NCBI RefSeq assembly: GCF_018860755.1
Contig: NZ_JAHKPW010000005.1
Location: forward strand, 1-62,354
Reading direction: 5' to 3'
Origin: Colwellia sp. D2M02
GTDB lineage: Bacteria > Pseudomonadota > Gammaproteobacteria > Enterobacterales > Alteromonadaceae
DNA length: 62,354 nucleotides
Shown piece by piece: positions 39,393 to 48,220 of the stretch. The stretch's first letter is position 1, and the number at the start of each line of letters is the position of its first letter. The position numbers and the translations under genes are program-made. The notes under the pieces are model-generated. The model was not told the DNA's origin, made no database searches, and worked only from the letters and a program-made list of their open reading frames with translations.

Positions 39393-40505
39393 CTACGGCA
39401 GCCGTATTTTATCAATAGTTATATCACTAATGCTGGCGCAACCGGTTAATGCCATGGTGAGTTGTAATTCATCTTTAAGCAAGCGCAAACAATGTGCTAC
39501 ACCCATGGCTCCTGCGGTAGCTAATCCATAAATCACTGGGCGACCTACTAAAGCGCTGTTGGCACCTAACGCTAGTGCTTTAAATATATCACTGCCAGAA
39601 CGAATGCCGCTGTCGCATAGTATTTCTATGTCGTGACCTACCGCTTGTCTTATTAAGGGCAACATTTCTATGCTAGTGGGTACGCCATCTAAAATTCGAC
39701 CACCGTGGTTTGATACTATAATACCGGCCGCACCAAGCTCTTTTGCTTTTTTGGCATCGCTAACCGTTAAAATACCTTTTAAGTACACCGATAATCGCGT
39801 GTTGGCGATAATATCGCTAATGTCTTTCCAGCGTGGTGATTGGGCCAATAACCTTGACAACATCACTTGTTGTGAAGATAAGCCCGTAGCTGCTTGGTTT
39901 GACACTGATTGACTGTAAGGCTGTAAGTTTTGTGCTTGAATATGCTCGGGTAAGGAAAATTGATGGCGCTGTTCTCGATTACGTAAACCATTAATTGGCG
40001 CATCTAAAGTAATTACCAATGAGGTGTAGCCTGCTTGTTCAGCTCGTTTGATTAAATCATAGGTATGCTCTTTATCGGGCTGAATATAAAGCTGAAACCA
40101 TAACGGTTGGCTGGTTTGATATTGGGCAACCTGCTCTAAAGAGGTACTTGATAATGTACTCAATACCATGGAAATGTCTTGCGCATTAGCGGCTTGTACT
40201 GTGGCAAGTTCGCCATCTTGATGGGCAAGTTGTTGATAAGCAATAGGGGCAACTAATATTGGATTTTCATGGCGCTCTGAATTGAGCATAACCCGAGTAT
40301 TTATTTGATTAATATCAGGCAATAAAGTTTGCTGGAGACCAAATTTATCAAAGACGATATTGTTTGCTTTTAAGGTGCTTTCATTACCGCTTCCGCCAGC
40401 AATGTAATGCCAATGAGGTTGAGGTAATATTTGTTCAGCATAGCGCTCATAATCGTGGCAACAGGCGATATCTGCAGGAATATCATGTTGTTGTAATGAA
40501 GACAT
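39393..40505 (-). CDS. FMN-dependent alpha-hydroxy-acid dehydrogenase/oxidase (LldD family)
   Basis: A 370-residue TIM-barrel flavoenzyme of the lactate dehydrogenase/glycolate oxidase family, oxidising an L-2-hydroxy acid to the 2-oxo acid. The catalytic signature SNHGGRILDG with active-site His and Arg is intact, as are WFQLYIQPD, ITLDAPINGLR and CDSGIRSGSDIFKALALGA (split signatures binding FMN). A TTG nine codons upstream (40532) could extend it, but the ATG with gga eight bases before is preferred. L-lactate is a guess; no lactate permease or regulator is adjacent. Palindromes lie upstream. Confidence 0.88.
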   Translation of the reverse strand: MSSLQQHDIPADIACCHDYERYAEQILPQPHWHYIAGGSGNESTLKANNIVFDKFGLQQTLLPDINQINTRVMLNSERHENPILVAPIAYQQLAHQDGELATVQAANAQDISMVLSTLSSTSLEQVAQYQTSQPLWFQLYIQPDKEHTYDLIKRAEQAGYTSLVITLDAPINGLRNREQRHQFSLPEHIQAQNLQPYSQSVSNQAATGLSSQQVMLSRLLAQSPRWKDISDIIANTRLSVYLKGILTVSDAKKAKELGAAGIIVSNHGGRILDGVPTSIEMLPLIRQAVGHDIEILCDSGIRSGSDIFKALALGANSALVGRPVIYGLATAGAMGVAHCLRLLKDELQLTMALTGCASISDITIDKIRLP

Positions 40506-40540
40506 AAAAAATCCGTATTTTAAGTTAATCAATAAGTTGT

Positions 40541-40579
40541 AATACGAGTACGCTTAGCTAATGTAAATATACTCGTATT
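40541..40579. promoter_or_regulatory. Inverted repeat upstream of hydroxy-acid dehydrogenase
   Basis: Perfect 10-bp arms aatacgagta (40541-40550) and tactcgtatt (40570-40579) are separated by 19 bases, 36 bases before the dehydrogenase ATG. The placement in the promoter region and helical spacing (29 bases centre to centre, nearly three turns) suit a dimeric regulator's operator. No regulator gene is nearby. Confidence 0.5.
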
Positions 40580-40604
40580 TAATTGATTAATAATACAGTT
40601 TTAT

Positions 40605-40630
40605 AAGAACTAGGTATATACCTAGTTCTT
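40605..40630. repeat. Perfect 26-bp palindrome downstream of haem-type receptor
   Basis: Every base of 40605-40630 pairs with its mirror (aagaactaggta, ta, tacctagttctt). It lies 18 bases beyond the receptor stop codon on the minus strand. With no loop and no T-run it is a poor terminator and could be an operator or a cruciform. Confidence 0.6.
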
Positions 40631-40648
40631 CGTAGGTCGGTTTACGGC

Positions 40649-42994
40649 TTAAAACTGATAGCTAATATTGGCAGAAATACTACGACCTGGCTCGCTATAG
40701 CGATTAATGCCATTGTCACTCACGCCTCCTCTAAAGCCACCACTACCGTTATTAACGCGGCGCACTTTTTGCCAGCTGTAATAGTTTTCATCGGTAATAT
40801 TACGCACGGCAATATTTAATGTTAAATCGTCAGTTAAGTAAATGTTAGCGTGCATATCTAATACGGTTGAGGTATCACTTAAATAGTCACTTACAGGCTC
40901 CTGTTCACCACTACTATTGGTTTTATAAGCATCGCTTGGCTTTTTCTCGGCTGTGTGGCGTAATTGAGTGCGTAGGTTCCACTTATCGGCAGAATATACC
41001 CAGGCAATAATCGCAGAACTTGGAGAAATAGACTCCATCGGATCGCCATCTTCGTATTCGCCATTAACATTTGAATAAGACGCTTGTAGGGAGTTGCTGT
41101 CATTAATTTCCCATTGCGCTTCTACCTCAAAGCCTTGGCTACTGGCTTTACCGACGTTAACGGGCATTTGATATTCGTCAGTTGTTGTAGAGCGTTTTTT
41201 GTATGAATGAGTAGTTCTATCGTAGTATGTTTCAATTTTAGGCTGAGCTAACTCACGCGTTAGTGTGGTGTATTCAATAAAGTCATCATATTGGGTTTTA
41301 AAAATGCTGGCTTTGATAAAGGCACTTTCGTTTTGCCACTGATACGCTAATTCAAGGTTGGTGGCAGTTTCAACATCTAAATTATAATTTGGCAGTGTGG
41401 TCCAGTTATCTTCTGACGCACCGCGTGAGCCATAATAAACGTCTTGCACTGTTGGTGCCTTATAGCCTTGGTTGGCATCAAAAAATACGCTGTGGTGATT
41501 ATTAATGGCGTAAATTGCTGATAGTTGCCAGCTAAGGGCTGAAATATCTACATCTTTAATTAAGTTTTGATCGTCTTGGAAAAATTCATTGGTTTGCGGT
41601 TTGTATTGGGTATTGTCGTAACGTAAACCCGCATTAACGGTTAATGCATCGGTTAACGCAATGGAGTCACGTAAATAAAGGTTGATTATGGCCACGTCGG
41701 TTTGTGGTACAAAGCTAGCGTCGCGCTCAGGGTAGTGAGTTTGTCCATTGGCTTTAGGGCGACTTAACGGGCGATAACCTGAGTCAGGAGTTGCGCCATT
41801 CCAGCGGTGATCCCACATCACATTTTCTAAACTTCTATCTTCGTATGAAAAGCCATAAACTAAATCGTGTTTAACACTGCCAGTCGCGAAATCTTTACTT
41901 AAATCAAAATCAAATTTTAAGTTTTCTTGTGTGAAATTACGGTTTTCTTGGCGTAAATAAGGGCTAGCATACTCAACACAGCGACGTCCTTCGGCTTTTA
42001 AGCAGCCTGCGTATAGCATGTTAGTTACCCCTTGGGTAAACAACTCTTGGTAGTTTAGTTCCCAAGAAAGCTCATCAAAAGCAACATTATTCGCTTGCCA
42101 AGTATAAAAAGCGCCCATACGTTTACGGTTTGACTCATCTTCGGTCCAACGCGCTGGCATTTGTTGAGTAACACGCGATAGGTTATTTAAATCACTACTG
42201 GCATCACTTTGCTCAAATACTATTCCAAAGTTTTGTGCGGCGGTTAACTGGTATGATGATTTAAACAAAAACGATAATCTATCGGTTGCTAATGGGTCGG
42301 GTATTTCACGTGCTGAACCGTTAATATTCTCGCCATCGCTATGCGACTTTGTTTCTTCACCGTCGCGCTTAGTGACCATAAATAGGGTTGAAAAATCACC
42401 GCTATTATTGGCTAAAGCTGCCGAGTATAGCTGCTCAGCATTTCTACCGTCATAGCCAGCTTTTATACTCACCACGGTATCGTCTTCATCTGTTGTTATA
42501 TAATCAGCGGCACTTTTGGTTTCAAATAATACTGCGCCGCCTAAGGCGCCACTGCCAGAGCGTACCGAGTCAGCACCTTTAACAATTGTTACCGATTTCA
42601 TATGCTCTATTTCAGCGCCATTACGACCAGAACTAAAAAATTCATAAGGACCAAAGCCAGGAGGATCTAAACTTTCACCTTGTGACATGCCATCGACTAA
42701 AATTGCCACGCGATCGCTGTCCATACCACGAATGGTAAAGCCATTGGCACCAAATCGCCCTAAATCAGCAACTTCAACACCGGCTACTGAATCAGCCAAG
42801 TCGTAAATGTTTTCAATATTACGGCGTTCTATTTCACCCATATTAAGTACGCGTTCATTACTCGCGGTTAATTTTTTTTCGCCTTCGACTACCGTTTTAT
42901 TTAAGGTTTTTTGATCATTGTTTAGGGCTTGAGCTTGAACAGGTAAGCAAGCAGTAAAAATTGATAACGCAAGAAAAGAGTAGGTACAACGCAC
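40649..42994 (-). CDS. TonB-dependent haemoglobin/haem-type receptor
   Basis: A 781-residue outer-membrane receptor with a signal peptide ending LPVQAQA. The plug domain has VEVADLGRFGANGFTIRGMD, AILVDGMSQGESLDPPG and KGADSVRSGSGALGGAVLFE. The barrel contains FDANQGYKAPTVQDVYYG, the FRAP-NPNL-like region of haemoglobin/transferrin/lactoferrin-family receptors, and ends ANISYQF. The start is set at a GTG (42994) preceded by aaagga; the longer frame to 43054 would run through a Fur box and lacks a ribosome binding site. Iron regulation is therefore likely. It diverges from a ZIP transporter gene. Confidence 0.87.
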   Translation of the reverse strand: MRCTYSFLALSIFTACLPVQAQALNNDQKTLNKTVVEGEKKLTASNERVLNMGEIERRNIENIYDLADSVAGVEVADLGRFGANGFTIRGMDSDRVAILVDGMSQGESLDPPGFGPYEFFSSGRNGAEIEHMKSVTIVKGADSVRSGSGALGGAVLFETKSAADYITTDEDDTVVSIKAGYDGRNAEQLYSAALANNSGDFSTLFMVTKRDGEETKSHSDGENINGSAREIPDPLATDRLSFLFKSSYQLTAAQNFGIVFEQSDASSDLNNLSRVTQQMPARWTEDESNRKRMGAFYTWQANNVAFDELSWELNYQELFTQGVTNMLYAGCLKAEGRRCVEYASPYLRQENRNFTQENLKFDFDLSKDFATGSVKHDLVYGFSYEDRSLENVMWDHRWNGATPDSGYRPLSRPKANGQTHYPERDASFVPQTDVAIINLYLRDSIALTDALTVNAGLRYDNTQYKPQTNEFFQDDQNLIKDVDISALSWQLSAIYAINNHHSVFFDANQGYKAPTVQDVYYGSRGASEDNWTTLPNYNLDVETATNLELAYQWQNESAFIKASIFKTQYDDFIEYTTLTRELAQPKIETYYDRTTHSYKKRSTTTDEYQMPVNVGKASSQGFEVEAQWEINDSNSLQASYSNVNGEYEDGDPMESISPSSAIIAWVYSADKWNLRTQLRHTAEKKPSDAYKTNSSGEQEPVSDYLSDTSTVLDMHANIYLTDDLTLNIAVRNITDENYYSWQKVRRVNNGSGGFRGGVSDNGINRYSEPGRSISANISYQF

Positions 42995-43036
42995 AATATA
43001 TTCCTTTGAAAGTAGGGGATTAAATAACTTGATGCG

Positions 43037-43055
43037 AATGATAATGAATATCATT
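43037..43055. promoter_or_regulatory. Fur box between haem-type receptor and ZIP genes
   Basis: The 19-mer aatgataatgaatatcatt has 7-bp palindromic arms (aatgata/tatcatt) and fits the Fur consensus. It lies 43 bases before the receptor's GTG and 150 before the divergent ZIP gene, so it certainly could repress the receptor and possibly both. Confidence 0.82.
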
Positions 43056-43204
43056 TAAGTTTGCAAGGGTTGTGTTTTTTTCGCATGATTTTTAAAAATT
43101 TGTTCGCTTTGTCGCTTATGCTTGATTGCATATAACGATTGCATTACATTGTTTTTAAAGTTTATTTTTAGCTAGCTGTAAAACGTTTATTCAAGGAGAA
43201 GTGC

Positions 43205-43918
43205 GTGCCTTTATTGTTTACCGTTATTATCTGTACGTTGCTTGCAGGGCTTGGGATGACGTTAGGCGCTGTTATTGCGCGTTTCGAAAATATTGCCAAA
43301 GATTGGCTTGAGCAAGAATTCAGACATGGCGTGATGGCATTTGGTGGTGGCGCACTGTTATCTGCGGTTGCTTTGGTTTTAGTGCCTGAAGGTATTGCGC
43401 ACCTTACACCTACATGGGCTTGTTTATGGTTTATTGTTGGTGGCGCGAGCTTTATGTTACTCGATATTTTTCTCAATAAAATTAATACACCAGCGAGTCA
43501 GCTTGCAGCAATGTTGTCGGATTTTATTCCCGAGTCTATTGCCTTAGGTGCGGCTTTTGCTACGGGAAGTAGCAGTGCTTTTTTGCTTGCTGGTTTAATC
43601 GCTCTGCAAAATATTCCTGAAGGGTTTAGTGCTTATCGTGAATTGAATGCAAGTGGTGCCTATAAACCTCGAAAAATCATAATATTGTTTACCATAATGG
43701 CTTTACTTGGCCCTATTGCCGGTATTTCAGGTTATTTTTGGTTAGCTGATTTACCGAATGTGCTTGCCGCTATTATGTTGTTTGCTGCAGGCGGCATTCT
43801 CTATTCAATTTTTCAAGATCTTGCCCCACAAGTGAAATTAGAAAAACACTGGGCGCCACCTATGGGCGCGGTACTTGGTTTTGTGTTGGGTTTACTGGGT
43901 TTTATGTTAACCGCTTAG
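43205..43918 (+). CDS. ZIP-family divalent metal transporter
   Basis: A 237-residue inner-membrane protein with about eight helices. The ZIP signature is split over two helices: DFIPESIALGAAF (about 109-121) and ALQNIPEGFSAYREL (about 137-151), where Asn, Pro and Glu replace the more common HNxPEG/HxxPE ligands. This branch includes zinc or iron permeases; the metal cannot be inferred. Start is GTG (43205) with aaggag six bases upstream; the GTG at 43201 is out of frame. It diverges from a Fur-regulated receptor. Confidence 0.85.
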   Translation: MPLLFTVIICTLLAGLGMTLGAVIARFENIAKDWLEQEFRHGVMAFGGGALLSAVALVLVPEGIAHLTPTWACLWFIVGGASFMLLDIFLNKINTPASQLAAMLSDFIPESIALGAAFATGSSSAFLLAGLIALQNIPEGFSAYRELNASGAYKPRKIIILFTIMALLGPIAGISGYFWLADLPNVLAAIMLFAAGGILYSIFQDLAPQVKLEKHWAPPMGAVLGFVLGLLGFMLTA

Positions 43919-44005
43919 GCAACTTATCGTCAGTACTATGGTCTTATCTATTTCAATGCTCGTTTGTGCGAGCAAAACCTCCTATATTAATATGGATATT
44001 ATTTA

Positions 44006-44875
44006 ATGAAGCTATTGCTAATTACTTTTACATTATTATTTTTACTCTCTGGTTGTTCGGTTAATATCACTAAAGATAACTTTATCTACCAAGATGAAAA
44101 GGTTGAAGTGCAGCTCGATTTAGCGGCGATTAGCGCTAAAATCACCAATGATGCCGATCTAACGACTGTTTCTAGAGTATCGCTGGTCACTGATGCTGGT
44201 GAAACCTTAAAAGGCGTGCAATTACTGCATGAGAAGGCGCGTGTTAATATTGTGCTGTTTGGTGGCAGTGGTATGAAAATAAGCCAATCAGCTGCTATTT
44301 TAAATAACTTTGCGTCAATACCAGCCAATGTTATGTGGTTTGATTATCGCGGTGTTGGCGTGAGTGAACGCAAAGGTGAGCTTAATCTAGAAGATATTCT
44401 ACAAGACTCATTACAGGTATTTGACTTAGCTAAGCGTAGTTTACCAACGAATATTCCAATGGTTGTACACGGTATTTCTATGGGCTCTATTGTTGGTAGT
44501 GCCCTTGCTAATGAACGTACGCTTGATGGTTTAGTGCTTGATGGCGCTATTAGTTCAGTACCTGAATTGGTTGAAAATACTGTACCAGCGTGGTCAAAAA
44601 TATTTTCAACAGTTACGGTATCACCCGAATTAGCACAGCTTAATAATATTGATTTTATCAAGCAGTATAAAAATCCGTTGTTATTTTTGGCTGGTACAGA
44701 GGATACCATAACACCTATCGCTTTTTCACAAGCGCTATTTGATATTTCAGGCAGTGAAGTGAAAACGTTAGCTACTATTTCTGAATCTAAACACGGTATG
44801 AGCATGAAAAGTGCTGCGGCTATTAAAGCGTACACCGTGTTTATTGATCAGATTACTGGCTCTGGTGTACCTTAG
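44006..44875 (+). CDS. Lipoprotein alpha/beta hydrolase
   Basis: A 289-residue membrane-anchored hydrolase. The lipobox LLSGC places the lipidated cysteine at position 17. The catalytic triad is visible: Ser158 in HGISMGS, Asp233 in AGTEDTITP and His263 in SKHGMSM. The oxyanion region FGGSGM and a WFDYRGVGVS strand-helix match serine hydrolases with acyl-ester or peptide substrates; the substrate is unknown. Its last four bases overlap the convergent apbE-like gene's end. Confidence 0.85.
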   Translation: MKLLLITFTLLFLLSGCSVNITKDNFIYQDEKVEVQLDLAAISAKITNDADLTTVSRVSLVTDAGETLKGVQLLHEKARVNIVLFGGSGMKISQSAAILNNFASIPANVMWFDYRGVGVSERKGELNLEDILQDSLQVFDLAKRSLPTNIPMVVHGISMGSIVGSALANERTLDGLVLDGAISSVPELVENTVPAWSKIFSTVTVSPELAQLNNIDFIKQYKNPLLFLAGTEDTITPIAFSQALFDISGSEVKTLATISESKHGMSMKSAAAIKAYTVFIDQITGSGVP

Positions 44876-46359
44876 CGTATTGCGTGAATATTCAGCTGTA
44901 ATGGACCAATTTCACCTTGCGCGGGTTTAGTTTGCTTAAAGGGTAATTCAGTGCTGTTGAAGCTGAAATTTGCTAAGGTGGCCGCGCCATCTTCTCGACT
45001 TACTTCTATGTGTAGCTGATATTCACCCATCGCGACTTTATTGCCGTAATCGTCGCGCCAATCCCAACTTAACTGATAATGACCTGGTTTGCGACTCGGT
45101 CGAGCAAGGCCATCGAGTAATAATTCATGATGACGTCCTGACTTTCGCCACCAGCGCTTATTGGTTTGCGCCCATTGCTCACTTTTACCCAGCATTAATA
45201 AGTTTTTCACTACCTTGCGCTCTGCATTGGTGATCCAAACAGCGACATAAGGTTTTTCATAGTCATCGACATCTAACGTGGGAATGGTAAAGTCAAAACT
45301 AAACCTTGGGATATTTAATTGTGTATGTTTGTCTGCTGCGGTTGTTGCAGGTAACTGATAATGATGCCAACGGTTTGAAGCTAGTTGAAAGCCTTGCTCA
45401 CTAATCACTAAAGCCTCAACGTTATCGAGTTGATTAACCCAGTCAATACCCGCTTGCATGGGCTTAGCGTTTAATGCCGTTGCTATTGCATCGGCTGTGG
45501 TTGCATCAGGTGCAATAACAATTGCTCCGGGTGCATTGTTTAGTGGCCAAGCATCACGTGGGTTAAGAATATGATGAAATTTTTGTTGTTTAATGAGGTA
45601 ATGCCTACTACCAAAACCACTGGCGGCAATGGCTTGGTTAATCACTTTTATTTGTGCAATGGTTGCGTTGTCATGGGGTTTAAAAGGTTGGCTTATACCA
45701 ATAGTGAAAGGTTTTTGTTGCTGTTGCCAATAGCGCCCATCACCACCAATATCAATACTGAGAGAGGTTAATGTTGGTAGGCTAGCTTTTAAATAAGCAA
45801 AGGCGTGGTCAATAATATAACCTTTTGCTAAACCGTTAATATCAAAATTGACGATTGTAGGTTGCGGTATCGTTTGCCAGTTTTCTATAGGTAAGTTAAC
45901 GCTAAACTTTGCTTTACGCGCTGCTCTTGCAAGGCTGCGTAGCGCTTTTCTGTCGGGCAATATTTGGCTTTTTTGTGCATTTTTCCATAAGGATTGCGCC
46001 GCCCCTAATTTACAGCTAAAAGCATTACTACTGCGCGCTTGCCATAATTCACATAGGGTTAGTATTTGTTGTAGCTCTGCAGATAACTTACCGGTGAAGT
46101 CACCTCGGTTTAATTGACTTAGCTCACTATCGTTTTGATAGTTAGATAAGAGCATCTCTAAGCGTTTTATTTCGTCAAGGGCTAAGCTGACTTGTTGCTT
46201 AGCCTCTTGTTGAGTAACACCGCCAAGGGTGATGTCAGCTGAAGTGCCAAGTACCCCCTGTACTGTAAATTGTACTGTTTGAGGTGCGGCAAAAGCCACA
46301 GCACTCAAACCGTATAACAGCACTAACAGGTAAGCTTTTTTTAGCGGATTGCTTTTCAT
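44872..46359 (-). CDS. apbE: FAD:protein FMN transferase fused to DUF2271 (ApbE-DUF2271)
   Basis: A 495-residue exported protein (signal peptide to about residue 25). Residues about 30-335 are an ApbE domain, the enzyme that attaches FMN from FAD to threonine in periplasmic proteins. Visible motifs: NFDINGLAKGYIID (171-184), HHILNPRDAWP, and the Mg2+-binding DATTADAIATAL (285-296). Residues about 350-490 are a DUF2271 domain paralogous to the protein at 52521. At the place where that paralogue has DGVTGAT, this one has DGLARPS (416-422), so it lacks the acceptor motif. It is the last gene of the 11-gene operon. The fused domain may dock the acceptor or partner proteins. Confidence 0.92.
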   Translation of the reverse strand: MKSNPLKKAYLLVLLYGLSAVAFAAPQTVQFTVQGVLGTSADITLGGVTQQEAKQQVSLALDEIKRLEMLLSNYQNDSELSQLNRGDFTGKLSAELQQILTLCELWQARSSNAFSCKLGAAQSLWKNAQKSQILPDRKALRSLARAARKAKFSVNLPIENWQTIPQPTIVNFDINGLAKGYIIDHAFAYLKASLPTLTSLSIDIGGDGRYWQQQQKPFTIGISQPFKPHDNATIAQIKVINQAIAASGFGSRHYLIKQQKFHHILNPRDAWPLNNAPGAIVIAPDATTADAIATALNAKPMQAGIDWVNQLDNVEALVISEQGFQLASNRWHHYQLPATTAADKHTQLNIPRFSFDFTIPTLDVDDYEKPYVAVWITNAERKVVKNLLMLGKSEQWAQTNKRWWRKSGRHHELLLDGLARPSRKPGHYQLSWDWRDDYGNKVAMGEYQLHIEVSREDGAATLANFSFNSTELPFKQTKPAQGEIGPLQLNIHAIR

Positions 46360-46405
46360 AAATAGTAACTAATATTAACGAATAGGAGGTAATTGCGTAC
46401 GCACG

Positions 46406-47326
46406 CTATAGCTTACTTAATGCCAGTAAACTTACGGGTAGCATTTGTTCATTAACAGCTTCTTCAAAACTTACTTGACCGTTGTTGTCGGTATCGAAGT
46501 ATGTGAAGTTAACTAACGCGTTTAATTGAAATTCGGCAACTGAAATTTGCTGATTATTGTTTTTATCTAAGCTGGCGAATAAGGGGGTGTTTTTATTCAG
46601 TTCAGCGGCTTTAATTTTAGCGATTTGTGTATCTAGGCGATCTTCAAATTCAGCAACGTACTCATCGTTAGTAAGGTCTTTATCACCATTTTCATCGGCT
46701 CTAGCAAAGTCGAGATTACGTTTTTGTTGGTATTCAGCCCATGTAATTTGTTGATCATCATTTAAATCGTATTTTACTAACATCCCCGATTTACTATGGG
46801 TGGTTGGCATACGTACTACGCGCGTAGCATTACGCATTTGGCGCTTGCGTTTTTTCTCGGCTTTTTCGGCGTCAGTTAACGTTGATTTTTTTGTTGAAGT
46901 GAATGTGGGTTTTTTATCGTCGAGGGTAATAATACCGCTTTTGTCGGTATCATAAAAATCAAAGCTACGCTTAGCGGTGGCCATGTATTCGTCATACGAC
47001 ATTAAATTATTATCATTTTTGTCCATGGCATTAAAACGTACGTGAGTTTGTTTAATGCTTTGTTTGCGGTCGTAATCTATTTTTTCTTGCAGGTTACGCT
47101 CAAAAAATTGTTGATGCTCGTTGGCGTCAATAACCTTATCTTGATTTTTATCGGCTTGTTCAAATAACGTCGCACGCGAGCTATAAAGCTCTTCAACATC
47201 AATAGTATAATCTTGATTACTATCGTACTGTGCCAACCAGCGATATTTTTCATTTTCAATATCAGTGGCTGCGGTTGCGCTAAGCATGAAACAAGTGCTG
47301 AATAAGGTTAGGGCTGTTTTTTTCAT
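46406..47326 (-). CDS. Periplasmic protein with eight EF-hands
   Basis: A 306-residue exported protein (signal peptide cleaved near ATAAT, about 20). Eight EF-hand loops of DxNxD or DxDxS/G type start at residues 35, 59, 102, 126, 187, 211, 254 and 278. They form two blocks of four separated by a Lys/Arg-rich linker (about 140-185). Most keep the position-12 acid (DE, EE or AE). It should bind several Ca2+ ions, or other divalent metals; in this metal-transport operon a metal buffer or scaffold role is plausible. It lies 45-46 bases from both neighbours. Confidence 0.88.
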   Translation of the reverse strand: MKKTALTLFSTCFMLSATAATDIENEKYRWLAQYDSNQDYTIDVEELYSSRATLFEQADKNQDKVIDANEHQQFFERNLQEKIDYDRKQSIKQTHVRFNAMDKNDNNLMSYDEYMATAKRSFDFYDTDKSGIITLDDKKPTFTSTKKSTLTDAEKAEKKRKRQMRNATRVVRMPTTHSKSGMLVKYDLNDDQQITWAEYQQKRNLDFARADENGDKDLTNDEYVAEFEDRLDTQIAKIKAAELNKNTPLFASLDKNNNQQISVAEFQLNALVNFTYFDTDNNGQVSFEEAVNEQMLPVSLLALSKL

Positions 47327-47371
47327 TTAAGTATTCCTCATACAAAGAGTTTTTATGTGTAATTAACGAGT

Positions 47372-48220
47372 TTATAGCGCAAGGTTTTCTACGGTTTTCA
47401 ACCAACGTTCAGTAAAGGTTTTACTACTGGTTTTGCTGAAATCATCAATTGACCAAATGCTAATATTGCTGGTTAACTCGGCGCTTTTAGCTTTTATTTT
47501 GCTAATATATAAACTGTTTAAGCCATTATTTTTAGCTTGCGCTAACGTGACAATAGGTAGTGCAAAGCTGGCGGCAAAGTCGGCAAGTTCATCTTGCGCA
47601 ACCACAAGTTGCTCAATCTCTTTTTCAAATAAAACATCATCAAGTTGCATTGATATTCCGCGCAGCTGTTGATTGATTTTCGCCGCATTATCATTAATGA
47701 CTTTTGCTTGTTCAGGCCAAATAGCGGTTAAATCTCGGCGCAAAATACCCGTCATTAACAGCGCATTGTTTATATTCAACCAAAAATAACCGTGTTGATT
47801 TTCTTGATAAATAGCGACTTTTTCGCCTCCGGGCATTAATGCTTGGCCAATATCAATGTTAATGGTGTGAATGTTCTCTTTACGCAGAGCCGTGTAAAAA
47901 GATAGTTCTGGGCGCAGTGCATCAATACCAATAACCGCATTGACATTCGGTTGTATTTTGCTGGCATGTGTTGTCACCCAGTTGCTTAAACGATTGATCG
48001 GTAAGCGTTTGGGCGGTAAATAATGAACAGTGATGGAGGTATTACTTAGCAATTGTACTAATAGGCTATGCGCGACAGGGATAACCGTGGCGACTGTTTG
48101 CTTAGGCTTACTGTGCACGCTGTTGTTAGTTTGCGCCGCGTAGCTAGTTGGTGCTGGTAGCAAGGTTGTGGTTAACACTAAAGAGAGTGTTATTAATGAA
48201 AACTTAAGTGAGTTAAGCAT
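47372..48220 (-). CDS. TroA-superfamily paralogue without usual metal ligands
   Basis: A 282-residue exported protein (signal peptide ending SYAAQ, about 29). Its overall layout follows metal-binding ABC receptors: an early lobe with TVHYLPPKRLPINRLSNW, a long linking helix (WPEQAKVINDNAAKINQQL) and a second lobe. Where true ZnuA proteins have NPHxYH, this has PPKRLPI. Where they have STHNAYGYF, this has AQDELADFA. Only a QHGYFWLN segment keeps a histidine. It may have lost metal binding or use other ligands. The start at 48220 overlaps the znuB end by eight bases with gagg upstream; 48244 is less likely. Confidence 0.72.
   Translation of the reverse strand: MLNSLKFSLITLSLVLTTTLLPAPTSYAAQTNNSVHSKPKQTVATVIPVAHSLLVQLLSNTSITVHYLPPKRLPINRLSNWVTTHASKIQPNVNAVIGIDALRPELSFYTALRKENIHTINIDIGQALMPGGEKVAIYQENQHGYFWLNINNALLMTGILRRDLTAIWPEQAKVINDNAAKINQQLRGISMQLDDVLFEKEIEQLVVAQDELADFAASFALPIVTLAQAKNNGLNSLYISKIKAKSAELTSNISIWSIDDFSKTSSKTFTERWLKTVENLAL

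Noticed and set aside
43958-43973. GC hairpin (gctcg/cgagc) after the ZIP gene as a terminator
   Set aside because: Only a 5-bp stem, and it is followed by an A-run rather than a T-run on the coding strand.
44344-44835. 163-codon minus-strand frame within the alpha/beta hydrolase gene
   Set aside because: The plus-strand frame has a lipobox and a full catalytic triad, while the antisense frame has no signal or motif.
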